Positions 7,510-15,053 are shown, counted from the stretch's first letter. The stretch is 18,909 bases of DNA from SIG672 sp045657105 (GCA_045657105.1 JAZOSN010000007.1:1-18909); one strand, 5' to 3'. Notes: a model not told the origin generated them from the sequence alone. Translations and numbers: made by a program.

Positions 7510-8988
7510 ATGAGAATCATATCTTCCGATTTAAACAAAGAAAAAGGAAAATTGAACAGATTTTTCAGTGAGTGCATTGGTGCCGGAAGAGCAGGTGAGG
7601 TTATGCGACATAACGCATACGAGCAGCTCAAAACGGTGCAAAATGAATGTAATTTTAAGTATATCCGTTTTCACGGACTTTTCCACGAGGAAATGATAAT
7701 AGTATCGCGCGACGATGAAGGAAATCTTGAATTCAATTTCCAATATGTCGATATGCTGTTTGACTCACTCCTTGATATCGGGCTTCGTCCGATAGTAGAA
7801 CTCGGACTTATGCCCGAAATTATGGCAGAAAAAGAAAAATACGTCTTCTGGTGGAAGATGAATATTTCTATGGCGAAGGATATTTCCGAGTGGGAAGCTC
7901 TCGTTTACAATACGGTAAAGCATCTCACCTACCGCTACGGTGAGGACGAGGTGAAAAAATGGTATTTTGAGGTTTGGAACGAGCCGAATCATCCTGCATT
8001 TTTCGCAGAAAATACCGATGTAAATAAGTATTTTGAGCTTTATGACAGTGCGGCGCGTGCTGTTAAGAGAGTAAATCCCGATTACAGAGTCGGCGGACCC
8101 GCAAGTGCAGGTCTTGCATGGGTTTCGGAAACTGTCGAGCACTGCCGTAATAACGACGTTCCGCTCGATTTCATATCAACCCACTATTACGGTGTAGAGG
8201 GCGCTTTCGACTCCGACGGAACGAGAGTCACTTGTCTTAAACCGGTTGAATATCTCACGGACGCTATAAAGTCCCGTGCGGGCGAGATCTGTAAAAAAGA
8301 GGGATATCCGCTTCTCATTACCGAGTGGTCGAGCTCTTATTCTCCCAGAGATCCGATTCACGATAGTTATGTGAGTGCGCCCTACCTCCTTCGCGCGATA
8401 AAACAATGCGAGGGATATGCCGATATGATGTCCTACTGGACGTACACCGATATTTTTGAAGAGGTCGGTGCTCCGCCCTCGCCGTTCCACGGCGGTTTCG
8501 GACTTATAAACGTGCAGTCGCTTAAAAAGCCGACGTTTCACGTTTATTCCTTCCTTAACAAGCTCGGAGATACGGAGCTTCTCTGCAATGACGAAAGCGC
8601 CTACGTTTGTCGCTCGGAAAACGAAATGCAGATAATTCTTTGGAACTATGAGCATCCGAATACAGAGCTGCCCAATAAAAAGTATTTTACGCAGCCCCTT
8701 CCTGCCAAAAAGCTTGAAGACGTCAATATCGTTCTTTCGGGATTCGAGAGTGAAAAGGTATATACGGTGTCTGTTGAAACGGTAGGATATAAAATGGGAG
8801 ACGTTTATAACGCTTATCTGGACGGAAGCTTTGCCGAGCTTCCTACGAGAGAGGAAGAAAAGCTCCTTTCTGCAAAAGCAGAGCCGAAAAGGACAGTGAT
8901 TGAAGTCACCTCGGACAAAGACGGAAAGCTTGAATTTACTCTCCCGCAGACCGAAAATCAGGTCGATTTTGTCAGAATATCGTATTAA
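7510..8988 (+). CDS. Glycoside hydrolase family 39, beta-xylosidase-like
   Basis: A 492-residue GH39 enzyme, a clan GH-A retaining glycosidase whose best-known members are beta-xylosidases releasing xylose from xylo-oligosaccharides. A (beta/alpha)8 barrel is expected over roughly residues 1-350, followed by a beta-rich domain (about 360-492). The acid/base Glu158 is in FEVWNEPNHPAFF and the nucleophile Glu272 is in LLITEWSSSYSPRDPIHDSY; FIRFHG-like (YIRFHGLFHEE, near residue 55) and YWTYTDIFEE are also family hallmarks. There is no signal peptide, so it acts in the cytoplasm on imported oligosaccharides. The start is fixed by AGGAGG at 7499-7504. It stands alone between two terminators, with no transporter or regulator beside it. 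The substrate (xylose- or other pentose-containing) cannot be read from sequence alone. Confidence 0.92.
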   Translation: MRIISSDLNKEKGKLNRFFSECIGAGRAGEVMRHNAYEQLKTVQNECNFKYIRFHGLFHEEMIIVSRDDEGNLEFNFQYVDMLFDSLLDIGLRPIVELGLMPEIMAEKEKYVFWWKMNISMAKDISEWEALVYNTVKHLTYRYGEDEVKKWYFEVWNEPNHPAFFAENTDVNKYFELYDSAARAVKRVNPDYRVGGPASAGLAWVSETVEHCRNNDVPLDFISTHYYGVEGAFDSDGTRVTCLKPVEYLTDAIKSRAGEICKKEGYPLLITEWSSSYSPRDPIHDSYVSAPYLLRAIKQCEGYADMMSYWTYTDIFEEVGAPPSPFHGGFGLINVQSLKKPTFHVYSFLNKLGDTELLCNDESAYVCRSENEMQIILWNYEHPNTELPNKKYFTQPLPAKKLEDVNIVLSGFESEKVYTVSVETVGYKMGDVYNAYLDGSFAELPTREEEKLLSAKAEPKRTVIEVTSDKDGKLEFTLPQTENQVDFVRISY

Positions 8989-8992
8989 AAAG

Positions 8993-9028
8993 ATAAATAA
9001 AAGGCTCCGAAGGGAGCCTTTTATTTAT
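8993..9028. terminator. Two-way terminator between convergent genes
   Basis: A 16-bp perfect stem (arms 8993-9008 and 9013-9028, centre GGCTCC-GAAG-GGAGCC) with AT-rich outer arms, so each strand has a T run after its GC core. It ends the GH39 transcript on the plus strand and the VWA lipoprotein transcript on the minus strand. The minus-strand stop codon (TAA at 9025-9027) lies inside the stem. Confidence 0.92.
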
Positions 9029-10521
9029 TTTATCATATCTCTGAATTCTTGCTTGTAAAAATCACTGAGCGTAAGTCCTGCGAGTGTCGTCTTGACGTAT
9101 TCGAGCGTGATGCCCTCGTCGAGATACTCGCTGTCGTGCAGAAGCATCGCCGTTACGATCACGGCAGAGGCGAATTTGAAATCGTCAGATGCGCTCTCGA
9201 CGATGCTGTCGGAGGTTATAACGTAGTCGTTCTGTTTGCCTTCTGTCGCACCGGGATCCTTGTATCTGATCGCAAGAGTCATAAGAGAGCTCGGAGCCGT
9301 TTCGCCCTCTGCCATCTTTATCTCGTAGCAGACCACGAGCTCGTGTCCCGATCCGACCTCACCTGCGTCCTTTGCATCGTTTGTGAAATCCTCGTTGTTC
9401 ATAATGCGGTTTTCGTAGCCGACAAGACGGTACTCTGTTATCGCTTCACTGTTAAAGGTGAGCTGGAATTTGACGTCCTGCGCCACGGTGTAGAGAGTCG
9501 AGGTAAGATCCTTTCCGAATACCTTTTCGGCCTCGGAGGTTCCGTCTATAAAATAGTATACGCCGTTGCCGTTGTCGGCGATCGTTTCGAGCATTGAGTC
9601 GTTGTATCCGCCGCTTCCGAATCCGAGAGTGGATATATAAATACCGCTTTGCCGCTTCGTTTCAACATAATCGAGTATCCCCTCGGTAGAGGTGATTCCG
9701 ACGTTGAGGTCGCCGTCGGTCGCCATAATTATACGGTTGTTTCCGCCTTCAATGAAATAGTCCTGTGCGAGCGAATACGCTCTTTCCATACCTGCCGAGC
9801 CGTTGGTTGAGCCGCCTGCCGAAAGCGCGTTCACCGCGTTTTTGATCTTCTGCTTTTCCGAGCCCTTTGCGCCCGAAAGGAGTACCTTTTCCGCACCTGA
9901 ATAGGTGACTATCGAGATCCTGTCCTGATCACCGAGCGTGTCGATAAGAGTTCCGAATGCCGATTTGAGAAGAGGAAGCTTATCCTCGGAAGCCATAGAG
10001 CCCGAAGAGTCAATGAGAAAAACGAGATTGTTGCCTGCGCTGACCTCTTCGACATCTTTTGCTTTAAAGGTCATCATAAGAAGGCTTGCCGAAGCGTTCC
10101 AAGGGCAGGGTGCAATTTCTGCGCGTACTCCGAAAAGCTCGCCGTTTTCGGGGGAATTTGTCGTGTAATCAAAGTAGTTCAGCATCTCTTCGGTACGTAT
10201 GGACGCCCCGTAGTAGCTCTTTATAGCATCAAAGGTCATTCCTTGATTCAGATACGCGCGAAGCCTTGAATAAGACGCGGTGTCAACGTCTGACGAAAAG
10301 GTCGAGGTCGGCTCCTGTAAGGTCGATACCCAAGGATTCTCAATAAGCTTGCCGTAATCCTCGGGAGAATATGAGTCCTCGCCCGTTTCTCCTTTTTCCG
10401 GTTCGCTGCCGTAAAACATATCGCCCACGGCGTCCTTTCCTCCTTTGCAGGAGGCGAGTGAAAACATCATAACTGCCGCAAAAAATATTGCCAAAGCCTT
10501 AGTAAATAAATTCTTTTTCAT
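9025..10521 (-). CDS. YfbK-type von Willebrand A domain lipoprotein
   Basis: A 498-residue surface lipoprotein. The N-terminus is a lipoprotein signal: KK charge, hydrophobic stretch 8-22, and lipobox LASC with the lipidated Cys25. An acidic, Gly/Ser-rich linker follows. Next come the YfbK-family N-terminal region (about 62-150, with NPWVSTLQEPTSTFSSDVDTAS), a VWA domain (about 164-335) with an intact MIDAS, DSSGS at 171-175 and MATDGDLNVG further on, and the C-terminal DUF3520-like part (GYENRIMNNEDF, DAGEVGSGHELVVCYEI). VWA domains bind a metal ion and protein partners; the role of YfbK itself is unknown. It lies 30 bases downstream of the anti-sigma gene in one operon, so it may be an effector or sensor for that system. 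The ATG is preceded by GGAAGG. Confidence 0.9.
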   Translation of the reverse strand: MKKNLFTKALAIFFAAVMMFSLASCKGGKDAVGDMFYGSEPEKGETGEDSYSPEDYGKLIENPWVSTLQEPTSTFSSDVDTASYSRLRAYLNQGMTFDAIKSYYGASIRTEEMLNYFDYTTNSPENGELFGVRAEIAPCPWNASASLLMMTFKAKDVEEVSAGNNLVFLIDSSGSMASEDKLPLLKSAFGTLIDTLGDQDRISIVTYSGAEKVLLSGAKGSEKQKIKNAVNALSAGGSTNGSAGMERAYSLAQDYFIEGGNNRIIMATDGDLNVGITSTEGILDYVETKRQSGIYISTLGFGSGGYNDSMLETIADNGNGVYYFIDGTSEAEKVFGKDLTSTLYTVAQDVKFQLTFNSEAITEYRLVGYENRIMNNEDFTNDAKDAGEVGSGHELVVCYEIKMAEGETAPSSLMTLAIRYKDPGATEGKQNDYVITSDSIVESASDDFKFASAVIVTAMLLHDSEYLDEGITLEYVKTTLAGLTLSDFYKQEFRDMIK

Positions 10522-10551
10522 CTTATAAACCTTCCTTTCAAAAAGACATGG

Positions 10552-11208
10552 TCAGTTTTCCGCCCTTTTGATGAGCGAGCCTATAAAGTCTGCAAGCTCG
10601 CTGGACGGATAGACCTCGGGTAGATAATCTGAAAGGGAACCGACGGATAAACGCCCTGTATTGTCCTCGATATAAGGTGTTTCGAGGAGTCCGTTACCGT
10701 AGCTGACGTAAAATCTGAAATCGCCGTATTCATCGCTCGGTGATACTCTTGAAGCGCTTTCCTTTGCGAGATACTTTTCAAGCGTTTTGGCATCGCTCGA
10801 ACGTACGGTGATAGAATAGTATACCTCGCTATCGTAAGTCCAGATGATGCGAACGTTGCCGTCACATACAAGCTCTGCCGTCGGCGTACTTATCTGCATA
10901 GCGCTCAGGAATTTGACGTCAAGTCCTGTCATGACCTCGCAAAGAGCATCGGGCGTTTCGTAAACGGTGCCGTCGTCCGAGGGAGAATCATTCTTGTACG
11001 CGTCGAGCAGTGTATCTGCGATATTTGATATACCGACAAGACAGAACACTGCGATCAGAGAGATGCAGGCGGCAAGAGAGAGGATCTTTATAAAGCTGCG
11101 CTTTTTCGTAGCATAGCTCCTGCACTCCATAGCCTCGGCGACGTATTTGTCGTCGATCTTGCCGATCTCGTCGAACAGGTAAAGGATCTTTTGCTCGTTA
11201 CTCTTCAT
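10552..11208 (-). CDS. Single-pass membrane anti-sigma factor-like protein
   Basis: A 218-residue protein with a cytoplasmic N-terminus, one membrane helix (about 40-60, LSLAACISLIAVFCLVGI) after a Lys/Arg-rich stretch, and an extracytoplasmic C-terminal domain of unknown fold. The short N-terminal helix (FDEIGKIDDKYVAEAMECR) resembles the IGxIDDxxxxEA motif I associate with membrane partners of clostridial ECF sigma factors. The zinc-type HxxxCxxC anti-sigma motif is absent. The ATG at 11208 is chosen because GGGAGG lies seven bases upstream and it overlaps the sigma gene by 11 bases, as is usual for coupled sigma/anti-sigma pairs; an in-frame ATG ten codons earlier lacks a good site. Anti-sigma function is inferred from position, topology and the N-terminal helix. 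Confidence 0.72.
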   Translation of the reverse strand: MKSNEQKILYLFDEIGKIDDKYVAEAMECRSYATKKRSFIKILSLAACISLIAVFCLVGISNIADTLLDAYKNDSPSDDGTVYETPDALCEVMTGLDVKFLSAMQISTPTAELVCDGNVRIIWTYDSEVYYSITVRSSDAKTLEKYLAKESASRVSPSDEYGDFRFYVSYGNGLLETPYIEDNTGRLSVGSLSDYLPEVYPSSELADFIGSLIKRAEN

Positions 11209-11761
11209 AAAATCCCTCCCGTCTGATAGCCTCGGCAAGCTTTGCGCGCATACGCATCAGCATACTCTTGACCTTCGACTCACCCAGAGAAAGCTTTTCC
11301 GATATTTCTTTTATCGAATCCGAGTAGAAATACCGCCTTACGAAAACTATACGCTTTTCCTTGTCGAGATCTTCAAGGAAAGAGTTTATCACGCTCGCAA
11401 GCGCGCCGCTTTCCATCTGCTCGAAAACGCCGAGAGAGCCGTCGGGAATACATTCACTGAGCTCGTCGTAGATGAGCGTGACACCCGAATCTCTCTTCTT
11501 TGCGCTCTGCTTTCGGCAGAGGTTGATCGAAAGATTTCGCACAATTTTCATAAGGTAAGCTCCAAGATAGTCGGGGCGGTCGTCAGGCATGGCGTTCCAC
11601 GCGGCAAAATAGGTGTCCTGAACACATTCCTGCGCGTCCTCGCGCGAGCGGACTATCGCATACGAAGTGCTTTCAAGGCTTTTTCCGTATTTTACGCTTG
11701 AATGTAATATTGCCGACTGATCTCTTTGCCAGAAGAGATCTACTATATCACGATCCTGCAC
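11198..11761 (-). CDS. ECF-type RNA polymerase sigma factor
   Basis: A 187-residue sigma-70 family protein of the extracytoplasmic function type, containing only regions 2 and 4. Region 2 (about 20-95) contains REDAQECVQDTYFAAWNAMP and YLMKIVRNLSINLCRK; region 4 (about 125-180) contains the helix-turn-helix IKEISEKLSLGESKVKSMLMRMRAKL. The start is a GTG at 11761, preceded at eight bases by GGAGG (11770-11774, complement); no upstream ATG in frame has such a site. It is the first gene of a three-gene operon with an anti-sigma-like membrane protein and a VWA lipoprotein. In such operons the sigma is normally held by the membrane partner until an envelope signal releases it; here that is an inference. 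Its target promoters are not identified. Confidence 0.9.
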   Translation of the reverse strand: MQDRDIVDLFWQRDQSAILHSSVKYGKSLESTSYAIVRSREDAQECVQDTYFAAWNAMPDDRPDYLGAYLMKIVRNLSINLCRKQSAKKRDSGVTLIYDELSECIPDGSLGVFEQMESGALASVINSFLEDLDKEKRIVFVRRYFYSDSIKEISEKLSLGESKVKSMLMRMRAKLAEAIRREGFYEE

Positions 11762-11856
11762 TGTACTGACCTCCGTTTTTCCCTTTCACCTTATAAGACA
11801 CGAAATCTTTCATTCGGTTGCGCTTTTTGGAAAAATTTTTTATTTTTTTCATTTTT

Positions 11857-11885
11857 ATTATAATATTTTTCGCACCGCTTGTCAA
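11857..11885 (-). promoter_or_regulatory. Perfect sigma-A promoter of the ECF sigma operon
   Basis: On the minus strand TTGACA (11885-11880) and TATAAT (11862-11857) are separated by exactly 17 bases, a full consensus match. It predicts a leader of about 90 bases before the GTG at 11761. It means basal transcription depends on the housekeeping sigma; I did not find an obvious ECF-type promoter for autoregulation in the leader. The 110 bases between this and the divergent promoter (11886-11995) hold no gene I can see. Confidence 0.88.
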
Positions 11886-11995
11886 TGCGCACGTTGTTTG
11901 CCTTTTTCGTGTCGCAAAATTGCTTTGTAAAAAAAGCGCGAAAAGGGGATTTTTTGGATATTTCGCATAAATCCGATATATATGATAAAAAACTA

Positions 11996-12023
11996 TTGAC
12001 AACGGCGAAAAAAATGATAAAAT
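11996..12023 (+). promoter_or_regulatory. Sigma-A promoter of the CofE-like gene
   Basis: TTGACA (11996-12001), a 16-base spacer and TAAAAT (12018-12023), with TGA just before it (12015-12017) giving an extended -10. It lies 36 bases before the ATG at 12060, which has AAGGAGA at 12044-12050. It is divergent from the ECF sigma operon promoter. Confidence 0.82.
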
Positions 12024-12059
12024 ATATAAGTAATCCACTTAAAAAGGAGATAATTATTT

Positions 12060-13253
12060 ATGGAAAGAATGGTTGGAACCGTTTCTCGCGGTGTCCGTGC
12101 GCCGATCATACGCAGCGGAGATGATCTTGCAGAGATCGTTGCACAGTCCGTTCTAAGTGCGGCAAAGTCCGAAAATTTTGAAATATGCGATCGCGACGTT
12201 ATCGCGGTTACCGAGGCAGTCGTTGCAAGAGCGCAGGATAACTACGCTACGACAGACGATATTGCCGCCGACGTCAAGGCAAAGCTCGGCGGAGAAACCG
12301 TCGGCGTTATTTTCCCGATACTCAGCAGAAACAGATTTGCTATCTGCCTGCGCGGTATCGCAAAGGGAGCAAAAAAGATAGTTCTTATGCTCAGCTATCC
12401 GTCGGACGAGGTCGGAAATCATCTTGTTTCGCTTGATCAGCTTGACGAAAAGGGCGTAAACCCCTATTCGGACGTGCTCGATCTCGAAAAATACAGAGAG
12501 CTCTTCGGCAAAAATCTGCACCCGTTCACCGGCGTTGACTACGTTGACTACTATTCCTCGCTTATTCGTGAGGAGGGCGCAGACGTTGAGGTCGTTTTCG
12601 CAAATAATCCTGCGGTCATACTTAACTATACAAAGAGAGTTCTTACCTGCGACGTTCACACTCGCGCAAGAACCAAGAGAATTCTTAAAAACGCGGGCGC
12701 GGAGATCGTCCTCGGACTTGACGATATTCTCACCGAAAGTGTAAACGGAAGCGGATATAACGAAAAATACGGTCTGCTTGGATCGAACAAGGCTACCGAG
12801 GATAAGGTAAAGCTCTTCCCGAGAGATTGCACCGAGTTCGTTTACGATATTCAGGGCAAGATCAAGGCGGCAACCGGCAAAAAGGTAGAGGTTATGGTTT
12901 ACGGCGACGGCGCTTTTAAGGATCCCGTAGGAAAGATCTGGGAGCTTGCCGATCCGGTCGTTTCTCCCGGATATACCGAGGGTCTTAACGGAACTCCCAA
13001 CGAGGTAAAGCTTAAATATCTTGCGGATAATAATTTCGCAGATCTCAGCGGCGACGAGCTTCGACACGCTATCGAAGGCTATATCAAGAATAAGGGCGAG
13101 GATCTCGTCGGCTCTATGGAATCGCAGGGAACTACTCCCAGACGTATCACCGACCTTATCGGATCGCTCTGCGACCTTACTTCGGGAAGCGGAGATAAGG
13201 GAACGCCGATCGTTCTCATTCAGGGATATTTCGATAACTACACGGCTGAATAA
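12060..13253 (+). CDS. CofE-like protein (F420-0:gamma-glutamyl ligase family)
   Basis: A 397-residue protein of the coenzyme F420-0:L-glutamate ligase (CofE) family. In methanogens and actinobacteria CofE adds gamma-linked glutamates to F420-0 using GTP. Family-like features are VGTVSRGVRAPIIRSGDDL at the N-terminus, CDRDVIAVTEAVVARAQ (about 43-59), GVIFPILSRNRFAICLRGIA, and the late block KVEVMVYGDGAFKDPVGKIWELADPVV (nucleotide/metal-binding region of the family). It is longer than archaeal CofE (about 250), as are the Bacillota homologues. Nothing else in the window points to F420 synthesis or use, so the acceptor may be different. It is a single-gene unit with its own promoter and terminator. 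Family call good, substrate unknown. Confidence 0.82.
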   Translation: MERMVGTVSRGVRAPIIRSGDDLAEIVAQSVLSAAKSENFEICDRDVIAVTEAVVARAQDNYATTDDIAADVKAKLGGETVGVIFPILSRNRFAICLRGIAKGAKKIVLMLSYPSDEVGNHLVSLDQLDEKGVNPYSDVLDLEKYRELFGKNLHPFTGVDYVDYYSSLIREEGADVEVVFANNPAVILNYTKRVLTCDVHTRARTKRILKNAGAEIVLGLDDILTESVNGSGYNEKYGLLGSNKATEDKVKLFPRDCTEFVYDIQGKIKAATGKKVEVMVYGDGAFKDPVGKIWELADPVVSPGYTEGLNGTPNEVKLKYLADNNFADLSGDELRHAIEGYIKNKGEDLVGSMESQGTTPRRITDLIGSLCDLTSGSGDKGTPIVLIQGYFDNYTAE

Positions 13254-13269
13254 AACTAAATAAAATTTA

Positions 13270-13311
13270 CGCCTCGGTGTTTCAGAAAAGGAATACCGAG
13301 GCGCATTTTTT
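13270..13311 (+). terminator. Terminator of the CofE-like gene
   Basis: Nine perfect pairs, CGCCTCGGT (13270-13278) / ACCGAGGCG (13295-13303), with the loop side partly paired, followed by TTTTTT at 13306-13311. It begins 17 bases after the stop codon. Confidence 0.9.
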
Positions 13312-13353
13312 GTCATAGTTCATAATAAATTTACATTTTTCGACATAAAAAAA

Positions 13354-13367
13354 CAAACAAATGTTTG
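13354..13367. promoter_or_regulatory. Candidate LexA operator (SOS box)
   Basis: CAAAC-AAAT-GTTTG is a perfect palindrome with the spacing of the Bacillus-type LexA box (GAAC-N4-GTTC), with A/T in place of the inner G/C of each half-site. It overlaps the -35 element of the lexA promoter, as expected for autorepression. The half-site deviation is the main doubt. Confidence 0.65.
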
Positions 13368-13393
13368 CTTTTTCGCTAAAAGTGTGTTATAAT
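13365..13393 (+). promoter_or_regulatory. lexA promoter
   Basis: TTGCTT (13365-13370), a 17-base spacer and a perfect TATAAT (13388-13393) preceded by TGT, an extended -10. The weak -35 is shared with the LexA palindrome. The predicted transcript has a leader of about 130 bases that contains the hairpin at 13464-13497. Confidence 0.8.
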
Positions 13394-13446
13394 GCAACTA
13401 AGAATGAATATATTTCAGTAAAACCGCAATTTTTCAAATCTTTAAT

Positions 13447-13497
13447 AAAAGTTTTTGGAAAAGTTTGAAAAACCTTTTTTCACAAAGGTTTTTCAAG
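13447..13497 (+). repeat. AAAAGTTTTTG repeat and hairpin in the lexA leader
   Basis: The 11-mer AAAAGTTTTTG (13447-13457) is followed by a 13-bp perfect hairpin, TTGAAAAACCTTT / AAAGGTTTTTCAA (13465-13477 and 13484-13496) with a six-base loop; a T-G pair extends it to 13464-13497. The same 11-mer occurs twice before purD, where related hairpins are also found. No T run follows on the plus strand, so I do not read it as a terminator. It ends 33 bases before the lexA ATG. Confidence 0.7.
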
Positions 13498-13530
13498 TAA
13501 AAGTTTTCTGAGCGAGAAAGGAAGAAAAAG

Positions 13531-14154
13531 ATGCAAAATCAGGCGCTCACCGATAAGGAAAAGAAGGTACTTGATTTTATAGTGGAGGCGACTCGTAAGA
13601 ACGGCTATCCGCCCGCGGTGCGCGATATTCAACAGGCGCTCTCGATAAAATCCACCTCTACGGTACATTCCTATATAAAAAGACTTGAAGATAAAAAATA
13701 TCTCGAAAGAGCCGCGGGAAAATCGCGAAGCTTAAAGCCCGTCGAAACCTCTCCGGTTCCCGTTGAGCAGCGCCGCTCGGTAAAGATACCGGTCGTCGGT
13801 AAGGTCGCCGCCGGATCGCCTATACTCGCGCTCGAAAATACAGAGGAGTCTATATATTTCCCGATTGTTAAAAAATCGCATATGACCAGTCAGCTTTACG
13901 CCCTCAGAGTCAAGGGTGAAAGTATGATAGAGGTCGGAATAATGGACGGCGACTTCGTCGTCGTTCAGAAATGTCCCGTTGCTGAAAACGGCGATATTGT
14001 TGTCGCGCTTATCGGCGACGAGGCGACGGTCAAGACCTACTATAAGGAAAACGGACATTACAGACTCCAACCCGAAAACAGCTCTATGGAGCCGATAATC
14101 GTCGATAGCCTCATTATACTCGGCAAGGTCGTTTCGGTAATGAGATTTTATTAA
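13531..14154 (+). CDS. lexA: LexA, SOS response repressor
   Basis: A 207-residue LexA, which binds SOS boxes and cleaves itself when RecA-ssDNA filaments form. The N-terminal winged helix covers about residues 5-70 (LTDKEKKVLDFIVEATRKNG, with the recognition helix near STSTVHSYIKRLEDKKYL). The C-terminal S24 peptidase domain has the Ala94-Gly95 cleavage bond in KVAAGSPILA, the nucleophile Ser131 in KGESMIEVGI and the base Lys168 in EATVKTYYK, so self-cleavage should be intact. Length equals that of Bacillus subtilis LexA (about 205). The ATG has AAAGGAAG six bases upstream. A palindromic operator overlaps its promoter. The next gene starts 35 bases on without a visible terminator. Confidence 0.97.
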   Translation: MQNQALTDKEKKVLDFIVEATRKNGYPPAVRDIQQALSIKSTSTVHSYIKRLEDKKYLERAAGKSRSLKPVETSPVPVEQRRSVKIPVVGKVAAGSPILALENTEESIYFPIVKKSHMTSQLYALRVKGESMIEVGIMDGDFVVVQKCPVAENGDIVVALIGDEATVKTYYKENGHYRLQPENSSMEPIIVDSLIILGKVVSVMRFY

Positions 14155-14188
14155 ACCAAAGTTTGCTTGAAAGGTGCTTTTGCCGTAA

Positions 14189-15007
14189 ATGAGTAATAAA
14201 AAAACATCGTTCTTTTCGGGCGGCTTCGAAAAGCTCGCATATAGACTTTCGATAGTTTTTGCGCTTATCGTACCGCTTGCCGATACGCTACTGCTCTCGC
14301 CGCTTTGCGGAGTTTTGCTTGCGAACATCGGCGACAGCGCGCTTTATGAAATTATCTCGAAGCTTTCCGAGCTGCTTGTAACAGCGGCGTTCCTCGCGCA
14401 GTGCGCGGTCATAGTTTGTGCCGTCTTTGCGGGAGAAAATAAGCTTGCCGCAAAGCTCTTCTGGATAGAAGGACTCTCTTTCGTGTTTATTGCGGTCTTT
14501 CTTAAATCGGGTGTGCTTTGGTTAAACGCGGTCATAGACGAGTATCTCCTGTCTGAGCTCGGAACCTTTGCTCTTTCTAACTACACTCTCTCGCAGATAA
14601 ACGACGAGCTTCTCGTGTGGTGGTCTATGATCTCGTATTTTATGAACGTCATTATGCTTACTTTCGTTATGGCGGCAGGATTTTTCGCGGCAAAGATCAA
14701 GGTGAGATCGGTGAAGGCTACCGGAAGAAAGCTTTCGCACGAAACGCTTGTGGCAGGGCTTCCGAAAAACGCGATGATAAACCGATACGTTATGCTCCCT
14801 GCGATAGTCTATCTTGTCGCGCAGATGGTCTTTTGTGTGACGGATACCCTTGATACCGTTGCAAGCTACGGAGCACCTGCGCTTGTTTCGGAATATCTGT
14901 TTATCATTATGCCGTACGTCTATCAGATCGGCTTTGTGATAGTCGCCTGCTTCGTTTGTCAGTACGTTGCTTATGCGATGGTGTCAAGACTTGATAAAAA
15001 TTGTTGA
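14189..15007 (+). CDS. Unknown polytopic membrane protein, probably cotranscribed with lexA
   Basis: I do not recognise this 272-residue protein. It appears to have about six membrane helices (roughly 19-45, 60-81, 90-113, 140-165, 200-222 and 235-262), with a basic N-terminus (MSNKKTSF) and a basic loop around 168-180 (KIKVRSVKATGRK), which together suggest a cytoplasmic N-terminus. No catalytic motif stands out. The ATG is preceded by a moderate GAAAGG about 14 bases upstream. There is no terminator or promoter in the 34-base gap after lexA, and the terminator-like repeat at 15054-15091 follows, so it may be induced with lexA after DNA damage. That link rests on position only. Known SOS division inhibitors are much smaller. 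Confidence 0.7.
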   Translation: MSNKKTSFFSGGFEKLAYRLSIVFALIVPLADTLLLSPLCGVLLANIGDSALYEIISKLSELLVTAAFLAQCAVIVCAVFAGENKLAAKLFWIEGLSFVFIAVFLKSGVLWLNAVIDEYLLSELGTFALSNYTLSQINDELLVWWSMISYFMNVIMLTFVMAAGFFAAKIKVRSVKATGRKLSHETLVAGLPKNAMINRYVMLPAIVYLVAQMVFCVTDTLDTVASYGAPALVSEYLFIIMPYVYQIGFVIVACFVCQYVAYAMVSRLDKNC

Positions 15008-15053
15008 TTTTTTGACGAAAAACTATAAATATTAACATTATTTAGCACTTGGT

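Noticed and set aside
11209..11238. Ten-residue N-terminal extension of the anti-sigma-like protein
   Set aside because: The ATG at 11208 has GGGAGG at proper distance and makes the usual short overlap with the sigma gene; the earlier ATG has no such site.
12153..13316. A 387-codon open frame on the minus strand, antisense to the CofE-like gene
   Set aside because: It has no ribosome binding site and no recognisable domain, its protein looks like a shadow of the plus-strand codon pattern, and it runs through the terminator at 13270-13311.
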